Of a stretch of 26,697 nucleotides of DNA, positions 17,792 through 25,936 are shown piece by piece. A program made the position numbers and the translations under genes. Below the pieces are notes generated by a model. The model was not told where the DNA came from, did not search any database, and saw nothing but the letters and a program-made list of their open reading frames with translations. Each line of letters begins with the position of its first letter. The first letter of the stretch is position 1. This DNA comes from Bremia lactucae (lineage: Eukaryota > Oomycota > Peronosporomycetes > Peronosporales > Peronosporaceae): assembly GCF_004359215.1 (NCBI RefSeq), contig NC_090620.1, positions 120,836 through 147,532 on the forward strand, read 5' to 3'.

Positions 17792-19500
17792 ATGACGACT
17801 AATAAGTCCGTGCGCGTCGTCGGTGAGGCCGCAAAGCTGGCAGCTGCGCGGATCAGTGCAGCTGCTGGTAATGCAAATGTTTCAGTAGACGCTAATGCGT
17901 CTACTCTGGGGAATATATTACCTCCTACTCCCATTGGAGGTGACTGGGAATATGTCATCTGTTGATGACATTACAGGTGTCGGTGACAAGTCACCAATTG
18001 TAGTGACTGGTCCAAGTTCTTGTCATCGCCCGACTCAGTGACAACTGTGAAGGCCGCCGAATCACCCGGGGCCGAGTCCGTTAAAGCTTTGGGTTCTAAC
18101 GTGACAACTAAAGAGGTGATGACGAGGTTGTTCGACTCATCGAACATATTTGGTGGGGAGACATCTGATGATGACTCCATGGGCGACGATCACTCTGGTG
18201 ACGTTAGTATGCGTCACCAGGAACAAAGAGATCGTGCTGGGAAGAATGCTGGTGGTGGTGCTAGTTTGCATCACCAGAAAAGGAGTGATTCTAAGGATTG
18301 CTCCAAGAGCCATGTTAGGGTTAACATTAACATGAGTCAACAGGTAGGGACCGCAATACGTGGCGGCTCGCTCCCGGAAAGAAGCTTTGGTTGCCCTCTA
18401 AGGACAACCTAGCTCGTTAGTAAGGTATGACATACGATCGATACCATATTCGGTTATTCGACTCATCAAGGCTTCCCAAACCTGGTGACGATGAAACAGA
18501 AGTCTTCATCGATGCCTTTTTCCGGCATCGTTGGTACTCATATAAGCGGGTAAAGAATGTCAAACCTTTGGCCCAAGCTTGGATAGCAATTGTGCAGAAT
18601 GTGCAAAGCATAGGCCGCGAGACTTGGCGTGACAAGCTTTAATTTGTCCGTGAACGGGTCGAAAAACGGTCCGTAGTCGGTGCACGCTAAAAGTTGCACC
18701 GTTTGGCTAGAGAGGCAGGGATACCTTGCCTCTCGTGAGGGGACTTATGCCCTTGCTGTTATAAGGGTGCAGGTCGTGCCCCTAACCAAGCATATTTCCT
18801 TCAAGATCCTCATTAAATGACGCTCAGCTCTTTCGAGATGCATCAAGGAATTGGTAACCTCCATTCCTTATACGAGCGCGGTAAGCGCTCGTTCTTTTAT
18901 GGACCCTCTGTCGAGGAGGATGGGTCTTGTCTTACAGTCGTACGAGACCCGAAACGTCCATCAGCATTTGGAAACGAGGTTCCCAAGTATCACGCGAGAG
19001 TATATACCCTCGCCAACAAACGAGATTACTCGTTCAAACCCACGGTGAGGCGTTCAACAAGAAATCGCTTTTTACCACTCGAATCCGTCAATGGATGTGG
19101 AGGGGGAGGAAATTCGGTTTCCCATGCTTAACGAACCCGAATCAACATTGCGCTTTGGATCACACACCCTTCACTATTTGAGCGGCGAGCGATACCGTCG
19201 CTGCGAGTAAGTGGTGACAGTCAATAATGTTTCTCGAGATCAGTTAAAAATTGTGCTCAGGCTGCGGCCGATCCATTGGCAAACGAAAGGATCCATAAAT
19301 CCTTTCGAAACGAGCTGGTGACAGCTCGTCAGAAGATCTCTTCCTGTGAGGAAAGAGTGGGTTGTCTAGTTTATGAGAATCAGATACGATCCGAGACTAT
19401 AAGGCTTTGGCTCGGGACCATCAGGCTTTGGTGGATTCCCTAGACCGTTCCGGTGTGATCCGAGATCGGAAGAATCCTCGTACTGATAATTTGGGCGGAG
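17792..19500 (+). pseudogene. Antisense accessory gene of E3 (aORF-3)
   Basis: Function unknown; opposite strand to pol, starting 152 bp inside the 3' LTR. ATG at 17792: MTTNKSVRVVGEAAKLAAAR (Ala-rich, 57 codons to a TGA), then MSSVDDITG (from 17952), SSPDSVTTVKAAESPGAES and an Asp/Ser/His-rich block (18020-18412). A next frame from 18427 has LFDSSRLPKPGDDETEVFID, AFFRHRWYSYKR, QAWIAIVQNVQ and RETWRDKL. Then come AGIPCLS-stop-GDLCPCC (to 18775) and, from 18817, GNLHSLYERGKRSFFYG, lying antisense to the chromodomain to 19131. The last part (to 19500) matches the E1 coiled-coil tail (RDHQALVDSLDRSG, RKNPRTD). About four frameshifts and four or more stops: decayed, but motif order equals E1. Confidence 0.6.
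18900..19065 (-). pseudogene. Chromodomain of E3
   Basis: Minus strand reads SNLVCWRGYILSRDTWEPRF and MLMDVSGLVRL, then a TAA (18934-18932) where E1 has Gln-Tyr, then DKTHP. It aligns residue by residue with the E1 chromodomain (RWRGYPHSHDSWKPRF). The conserved aromatic positions remain; the stop inactivates the tail. Confidence 0.7.
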
Positions 19501-20440
19501 ACGCCCAACGTAAAACTTACGAATCGTACGCATACTACGAGACAGCTCGATTGTTTACGTGTTGCCTTGGCGATGTAGTACACGAAACGGGCCGGTATAT
19601 CTGGGCAGTAATTTATTACTTCTTACATTCGTCACTACACTACATGTTTTGGTAGTTTACCGTAGACAATAGGACAAGGTCGGTAAGCATTAAATGAAAG
19701 AATGCTTGCTCTACCAATTATTGTCACAGTTTCGTTTCTTTCGGTCCATCGCATCAACGATGGAATCCTGTGCCAAACGGACCACTTCTTCTCTAGCCAG
19801 CAGAAAATCACCTGCCGACTCGGTTTTATTTTTGTTTCAGTGCGACCAGTTTACACTGCGGCCATGTCATAATCCTTTCTAGTTAGAGGATTATTGTTCT
19901 TACTCAGTTTGTCCACTTCAATGCCGATTTAATCAACATTGGTATCCTTCGTATTGACCTTACGACCAACACGTGATTAGCAAGAGCTAGAAAATTCTTT
20001 GCTCGAGCGAGTCCTACCCCTGAATAATAGTCATAATCTCAAACAAGGTGGGTATACGTGGGTGGCGTAAGCCGGTCACAAAAACGGTGTATGATTTGTT
20101 GAAACATGCACTGAATTGTTTTGATGGCAAATTTTACAATCGGCAAGTGCTCACTCCAACTCATAATAGAGCGGACGTACCCGCGAAGTATCGCTTTGAG
20201 GATACGGTTTGCACACTCCGTATGACCATCTGTTTCAGGATGAGACCAGTTCACGGGGTAACCCATGAAGTCGAAATATCGTGTCAACAAAGACACGAGC
20301 GCTGCCTTTGGCTGTGTTCGACTCCGGTACTGCAGCAATATGCACCATTTTGCTGAAATGATAAACAAACACAAGAACACCATTATCTTATGTTCGTCGT
20401 CGAAAAATCCAAAGACGAGTACGTAAAGCTCAGTCCCTTT
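19066..20440 (-). pseudogene. Integrase and linker of E3, with internal deletion
   Basis: Minus strand: the linker FYVGRLRPNYQYEDSSDLG (about 19512-19455) and broken integrase C-terminus (19530-20040). The frame 20383-20039 contains SHPETDGHTECANRILKAIL and WSEHLPIVKFAI. Compared with E1 an in-frame deletion of about 29 codons near 20246 has removed the whole second catalytic block (SDRDPRF), so the frame stays open but the DDE triad is incomplete; the Glu position reads HTECANR. Upstream at 20383-20440 the first catalytic block is degraded. The element then ends against E5. Confidence 0.75.
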
Positions 20441-20491
20441 TTGATCGTAAAGCGTCTAATGCCTTCCCTTCCCACGAGAAATTGGAGGTGC

Positions 20492-21761
20492 TTATGCCGA
20501 GATAGACGACCGTGGCGCAGACTGCTGCATCGTCACCAGGATGCCCAGCTGGCCATCTAAACGAGGTTGTTGACGTTTCAGCATTGAAAGACGGTTCTGA
20601 ACCGCCTCGCGAAGAAGTTGCACCTCGTACTTTAAAGCATCAAATGCTTCCGTCGAGATTTTGGCCCCCTCTTGTCCTGCTTGATGTGCGAGGGAACTTT
20701 CAGTTTCACGTGGAGAAAGTTTAAAAGCGACGTCGTCGTAAGGGCCAGTACCAGTATCTGGCGAAGTGGCTGGGGTACCCCTTTTCTGAAAACGCTTGGG
20801 AGTTTGAGGTACATTTTTGGCAAGAGTGCCCGTACGCCGTTGACGTTTTTGAGCACCAAGCTCAGGGTCAACTCGCGTTAAATGACGCTCCTCCACTAGA
20901 AGTGGGATTAGGTTGATCTAAGCCTCCGTGCGGCTTCATCCAGGGTTGCACGTGCAACCGAAACACTGAAATATTGGCGGGGATGGGGGCTGCGCCTATC
21001 CTCGTTTTGTGGCATAAACGCCGAACGTAATTGGCATTTGCCTAAAGCTTGGCAAAATCAAAGGAAAGCTTCCGTTCCAAACGTACATCAGCCAGATCCG
21101 CAGACTCTCTAGACTAGATATTGCGGAGGTGGAGGGCCCGATATATCCAATTCTTAAACGAAGCGTCGTTTCCGCTTTTTGATTCGTGTGGAAACAGAAC
21201 GATCGGAACTTCTCTCATTGAGGTTACCGAAGCCCCACGGACTTGATAACGCAACTCGTTAGGTACTGACCTCGCGGCATTACCTTCGGTGAAAATTATC
21301 GCTCGTGAAGAGCGTCGCGAGCAGCAATTTCCTTCGGAGTTTTCGCCTTTAGTCCAGAGGTCCAGATGGTCACGCTGCGACCCGTGATGTTTTTGAGACG
21401 ATATTTCACAGTAAGTGTAGCGAATCGGTATTCACTGTGTGTTTTTGCTTTCGCAAGCTCTGCAGCTCGACTACGATCTTCTTCTTCTATGAGGATTGCA
21501 CGTTCTTGCTCTGCATTGAGCGGATTCGTGATGATATTGGACTCAGGGTCCGGCGTCCATTGCAATGTAGCTAAAATTTTCACGACACCTCGTTTTTTTT
21601 GGGAATGGATTTGGAGCCCGACGAGACTCGTCTACACACCGAGGCGTATATGAGCGAGGCTGTTCTGCCTCTTCCTCCGATGGAGTGTGACCCGTATAGT
21701 CTACCTGCAACTCATCGTCGCGGAAGTAGCAAGGAGTCGGTGACTCTCGCTTTGTTGTCAT
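20492..21761 (-). pseudogene. Antisense accessory gene of E5 (aORF-5)
   Basis: Function unknown. It is on the strand opposite to the E5 pol, beginning 112 bp inside the 3' LTR at ATG 21761 (MTTKRESPTPCYFRDDELQ, acidic SEEEAEQ). After a shift in an A-run near 21590 it continues as KILATLQWTPDPESN, AEQERAILIEEEDRSRAAEL and TVKYRLKNITGRSVTIWTSG (21583-21296). After another shift it reads FTEGNAARSVPNELRYQVRG, REVPIVLFPHESKSGNDASF and KNWIYRALHLRNI (21302-21114). After a degraded part, 20896-20492 is an open 134-codon frame antisense to the chromodomain, including EAFDALKYEVQLLREAVQ, likely coiled coil. There is no clear sequence similarity to aORF-1/3 except MTT at the start, but position, direction, acidic N-terminal region and C-terminal coiled coil agree. 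The C-terminus is cut at the E3 junction. Confidence 0.5.
20512..20931 (+). pseudogene. Chromodomain at the pol C-terminus of E5 (plus strand)
   Basis: Frame 20512-20724 ends NFQFHVEKV then TAA, and continues in the same frame as KRRRRKGQYQYLAKWLGYPF, SENAWEFEVHFWQECPYAVD and VFEHQAQ to TGA near 20914. This is a second chromodomain type (KWLGYPFSENAWEFE), from a family different from E1 and E3. The single stop between V and K breaks it. Upstream pol has been lost at the junction with E3 near 20440-20510. Confidence 0.8.
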
Positions 21762-21858
21762 AAGACAAAGGAATGCAAAGCACACCCAAGCCATTAGTTG
21801 CTTATATTCCAACCTCAAAGAGAAAATAAAGCAACTGTTGTAACTAGGTGCCAACAGT

Positions 21859-21872
21859 CGGATGGGGGAGGG
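21859..21872 (+). promoter_or_regulatory. Polypurine tract of E5
   Basis: CGGATGGGGGAGGG lies directly before TGTACTGGGGCAC. It fixes E5 as plus-oriented with its 3' LTR to the right. Confidence 0.65.
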
Positions 21873-22191
21873 TGTACTGGGGCACACATCGGTTGAGAAC
21901 AGTTGTTGTGGTATATTTTCTTTATGGGTAAAATACCCTTTTATCCTGTTCTAAAATAGTTAGTTACTCAAATCCTATACTCAAATCCCATTTATTATTT
22001 GTAAGAAATACGGTCGCCGCCAGATATAAATCTGGCGGCCGAAATTTTTTTTTAATTAGCTAGGGTAAGGCTTTAGATTAAATAATACAATAAACTGCAG
22101 TTTCCATTTTGATCTTAAAGCGTTAAGTGCCTTTTTTTTTTCCTTAGGCTTGCGCATTGGTGTGTGAGAGACAAAACATTTCTAAGGTACA
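21873..22191 (+). repeat. 3' LTR of E5, right end tentative
   Basis: Starts TGTACTGGGGCACAC next to the polypurine tract. A possible end is AAGGTACA at 22191, giving TGTAC/GTACA ends and 319 bp, but no second copy is available to confirm. It contains a perfect hairpin (22016-22039) and AATAAA near 22090. Confidence 0.5.
22016..22039. other. Perfect 10-bp hairpin in the E5 LTR
   Basis: Arms GCCGCCAGAT (22016-22025) and ATCTGGCGGC (22030-22039) with loop ATAA. A strong GC stem in AT-rich surroundings, possibly an LTR RNA structure or a protein-binding palindrome. Confidence 0.8.
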
Positions 22192-22579
22192 TACTCTCGG
22201 GCACTAGTTGCCACTTGGTTCTCCGTTGAACTAGGATTCACTAAGCATTAATAGCTTGTTCGACTCATTGAGTTGTTTAACCTATTAGTTCTATAGAGCA
22301 AAGTGGCTCTTTGAGTCAATAAGGCTTCCTCTGACTTACAGAACAAGGTAGCTCCGCAACTGATTCCGATGAAGGTTAACTTGTACTGACGTAGTACGAG
22401 CGAAGCGTCCCCGTGACACCCTTTCAATATGGGACTGTTGATGTAGATTGTGCTCAAGACGAAGGAAGAAGAATACGGCACGATTTAGTGCACATTAACA
22501 GACCTTGTGGTTTCGATTTTACAAACGTGTGCGCACTCCCTTTGTCAAATAAAAGCGTTTTATTAACGAGAATATTGCA
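22192..22579. other. Stretch without recognisable gene
   Basis: Frames are short and no domain is legible. TTCGACTCATTGAG and AAGGCTTCC near 22259-22328 resemble wording in the antisense gene near 18455-18480, too short to call. It is likely the degraded linker upstream of E4 RT. Confidence 0.4.
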
Positions 22580-23690
22580 TTGGGGCCAACACTAAGCGTA
22601 GATACTTTGGTCGCAGTTATGAACCGGATCTGCCTAGCTACAACTACGTGGCCGATATTCGGTCGGCAAAAGTATTTTTATGATGAACGGGTTCTCAGCA
22701 GCTCATGGATCGATGAAAGTCTTCTCGATGAGAAATTTCGGATTGAACGTTTTACGTCCCAATCCTGGGAGTCTTTAAAGACAAACCCTTCATATAAGGA
22801 TTTGATCGAATTCAAAAAGGTATTTTCTGAATCCGAACCGTGCAATTTGCCTAAGGATAAACCTATATCCAGTTCAAAATACTGCGTCATGAAGCAATGC
22901 CATTGCCTCGTGAATAAGTATTAGCGATCGACAGATTCTTAACTGATCGCTTAGCAGCGGGCCATGGGAGAGATTCGACCTCCTTACTAAGCCCTCCGAC
23001 GTTCTGTGTGCGTAAAACAACAGGAGGTGGCGGATAGTACGCGTATTTGATAGATGGAATGCTGGACGGTACCGGCTCCAATCCCGACACCAGAAAAGAT
23101 GTAATTATTGATGGTGCGTCAAAGAGTACCATTTTTTGTCAATCGATATTATGACAGGATTTGATAAGGTCACTATGCGTGAACACGATATCCCAATCAC
23201 AGCCTCAAGCACCCCAAGCGGAATGCTATGGGAATAAATATTTGTACCACGGGGGCTTCGTAATGCCACTGCAACATTGAAGAGATGCGTGACCAATGTG
23301 TTGAGATCGGTGCGAAATTTCGCTCTGAGTTATTTTGATGCGTCTTCGTTCATAATGAAGCCATGAACGAACAGTCGGACGTCGAAGTACATCGTACCCA
23401 CGTCTCAAAAGTTCTTACACTTATGTGTAAGCATAAGTTTTATGCAAATATCAAGAAGCGTATATTCTCTGCAAGCGAAATACCACTTTTTAAGTTGGTC
23501 GACGATAAACACGGTGTACTTCCGGATCCGGAAAACCCTAAGGCAATTCCGATTGGCCTGTGGCAGTCGATGATAAGGGAAATTGAAGAACACTTTCTGC
23601 TTAGCGGAGCACTTCCACAATACTCCCGCAATTATTCCAAAATGACAGTATTGCGTAATATGAGGTTTTAAAAAGACATCTTTCTTCTTC
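22580..23690 (+). pseudogene. Pre-RT and reverse transcriptase of E4 (plus strand)
   Basis: Same family as E1. Frame 22580-22924 has VLSSSWIDESLLDEKFRIER, WESLKTNPSYKDLIEFKKVF and LPKDKPIS. The RT body is broken: GEIRPPY, CVKQQEVADS, then YFD followed by one missing base in the catalytic FDD motif (about 23328-23345), shifting the frame to VFVHNEAMNEQ. The downstream block EVHRTHVSKVLTLMCKHKFY, ANIKKRIFSASEIP and PDPENPKAIPI (23363-23560) is the RT thumb region. The catalytic frameshift plus stops make it inactive. Confidence 0.78.
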
Positions 23691-24360
23691 GTTAAAAATG
23701 TTAAGTGGCCATGGAACGCTAAAAAAATATTTTTTTTATCTGCGCTCTTTTAAGGGTGTCAAGCAAAGCTTGATGCAATCGCCAAGCCCGGCGAATGCGG
23801 GCCAAGACAGATGGTCTGGGATGCCATTAATTTTTGTAACCGACTGTGCCTTAATGCAATATGATACAGAGGCACAGAGCGCGTCGTCTGCTATCAGTCG
23901 CGTCAGCTTTAACCAGCTCTTTATAATAATACAGTGCATGACAAGGAATCTTTTGCCATGGAATATACACTGACTAAGTTTTGGGTCTATCATTAGAAGA
24001 TAGACCATTTATTGTTGAAACTACCATGCGTCATTCATTATACACGGCCTACGGTAGTCCACACCTCTCGCAAAGATTGGTGGGATGGTCCATGAAATAC
24101 AAGTAAGGACGAATTAACGTCGTCGCTGATATTATTATGCGTCGGCCCAAATTTTGTGCCGGCTGCTCAAATCAACAGTGAGGATAAGCCCACATTTGCA
24201 ATAATCAATAGTGAGCATCAGTTCACTGTTGCAAAAAAAAGTGTTCCGTCACCAACATTACTTGACGACGTTAGAAGAGCCTATCAAGAAGATATGGCTC
24301 TTAAAGGGTTGATGTATTACCTTTAAAAATACACCACAACTATCCTTAAAAGGATTACGA
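23691..24360 (+). pseudogene. RNase H of E4
   Basis: Pieces TDCALMQYDTEAQ (about 23838-23878), then in another frame RVVCYQSRQL and VHDKESFAMEYTLTK (to 23975). Later NSEHQFTVAKKSVPSP, DDVRRAYQEDMALKG (24208-24315) belong to the spacer before the integrase. The usual KELLAMKY motif is KESFAMEY. The frame is broken at each block. Confidence 0.7.
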
Positions 24361-25157
24361 AATTGTATCGAGCCCCAACGGACCGATTCACAACACGCAA
24401 CGGTTTACTGTATTACACAGCCATTGCTGGTGACACACCTCGAGTCGTCATCCCCATTCATAATGATTTGCATTTAAGGATCATGTATGAGTACCCCGAT
24501 GCACCAATCAGGTGTCATCGTGGACGTGTTAAGACCTATCTCACGATAAGTTGCGACTTCTACTGACCACGCCAATTTGAACTCGTCCGCAAGTACATAC
24601 GTGCTTGCGAAGTTTGTTAAAAGGCGAAGCCGAGTGCTTCATCCTGTGCTCCATGACAACCTCTGCCAGTGTTGGCAGTCCGTATCTATGGACTTCGTTT
24701 TCGAATTCCCGGAGACGATCACAAGAACAATAGTATTCTAGTGTTTGTGAACCGTTTTGGCAAGATGGTCTATCTTTCTGCAGTCCCGGATTCGATCACA
24801 GCCAAAGGCTGTGCTCGTGTCTTTGTTGACACGATATTTCGACTCTATGGGTCCACCCCGTGAACTGTTCTCAGATCGAGACCCCAGATTCACGAAGGAG
24901 TTTTGGCAATCTCTGTTCAAATCACTTGGAACACATTGAAAATGTCAACTTCTGACCATATGATTAGACGGAGCGTGCAAACCGTATCATCGAAGAAATA
25001 GTTCGCGGATAGTTCCACTCTTTTACGAGTTGGAGTGAGTTCTTGCCGTTGAAATGGCATCAAAATTCAGTGCATGCATCGACAAAGCATTCACCCTTTG
25101 TGAATGAGTTACGTCATCCACGTATACCCACCTTGTTAGAGAGTAACTCTTATTTAA
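24361..25157 (+). pseudogene. Integrase of E4
   Basis: RFTTRNGLLYYTAIAGDTPR, RIMYEYPDAP and GRVKTYLTISCDFY, stop, then RKYIRACEVC (24363-24620): zinc module with the first His pair altered (CHRG in place of GHRG). The core shows VFVNRFGKMVYLS, so the first catalytic Asp is Asn. In another frame ELFSDRDPRFTKEFWQSLFK holds the second Asp, and TERAN..IIEEIVRG (around 24970-25010) the Glu. The sequence stops exactly at a G9 run (25158-25166) that corresponds to the G9 run inside the E1 integrase. Confidence 0.8.
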
Positions 25158-25167
25158 GGGGGGGGGG

Positions 25168-25365
25168 CAACAGCGCCGAGTAATCTCACTCTGAAGCCTT
25201 ACCGCGCTGGTGCGACATGGCGTACGAAACCATCCGGCTAGAGCATATATTAACAGATGGTTGAGAGCCTCGCCCGAGCCTGCTCGCGATTGAGCTCGTC
25301 TTGTGTCGTAATGACGGACTCCGTCGCAGCATGACTGTGTGCCTCGGACGCGACCCTTCGCTGTG
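25168..25365 (-). pseudogene. Inverted 5' piece of gag (copy B)
   Basis: About 195 bp nearly identical (about four differences) to 14450-14643 in the same orientation. The gag that follows at 25366 is in the opposite orientation. In copy A and in E0 these two pieces are collinear, so this piece was inverted in copy B. Confidence 0.8.
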
Positions 25366-25936
25366 GCGAACGTTAAGGCCTCCCCTTCATGAGCAATCTT
25401 TAAGACAAAGTTTCGCGCCATGTACAGCCGCCAAACGACGAGGCGCGCTTCTTTGGAGCGCGACAGGCGAAGCGTCTCTGCAAGAGTATGTGCAAGAGAT
25501 GCCCTCGCTGTCGGCGTCCATTACCATAGGTCCGATTCCGGAGCACATTAAGGTACCCATGTTTATAAACGGACTACTGCATGGCCAATCGCGACAGGCC
25601 CTTTTCAGAAAGTTGGCGTCGACGATGGAAGAGGCAATCCAAATTTCCTTGGTTGAGGAGCAATTTTACAACAGTGCCTCAGCGACAGCTTGGTATAAGC
25701 CGCCGGCCGAAAGGACAGATGCCACTCCTATGGAGTTGGGCAATGCAGACGTGGTCTGTTATAAATGCGGCAAGCGCAGCCATGTGATGGCTCGCTGCTA
25801 TTCCAGGTCCCCTGCTGGGGCAAAGATGCCCAGCAAGAGGACTCCCTTCCCAAAAGGCGATGGCAAGAACCAGCGTGCGAGACGCATGAGTTCTGCATCG
25901 ACCACTGAGGGGTCGGGAAATGCAGGAGCGCAGTAG
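25366..25936 (+). CDS. gag (copy B), C-terminal part with CCHC knuckle
   Basis: Open to the TAG at 25934-25936. It reads LQEYVQEMPSLSASITIGPI, FINGLLHGQSRQALFRKLAS, MEEAIQISLVEEQFYNSA and PMELGNADVV, then the zinc knuckle CYKCGKRSHVMARC (C-2-C-4-H-4-C) and a basic tail. Gag packages element RNA; the knuckle binds nucleic acid. The N-terminal part is lost to the inversion at 25365, and before about 25470 the original frame has a stop and a shift shared with copy A. It overlaps the protease frame, which is read in -1 through the slippery site at 25915-25921. Confidence 0.82.

Noticed and set aside
21543..21887. Minus-strand frame as gag of a minus-oriented element
   Set aside because: The polypurine tract and LTR start at 21859-21873 point to a plus-oriented 3' end, and no capsid or knuckle motif is present; the antisense gene reading fits better.
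22016..22039. Rho-independent-type terminator (GC stem followed by T-run)
   Set aside because: The context is a eukaryotic LTR; a bacterial terminator makes no sense here even though a T-run follows at about 22045.
25301..25365. ATG at 25301 as the start of gag copy B
   Set aside because: It lies in the inverted piece, so its in-frame continuity with gag is accidental.
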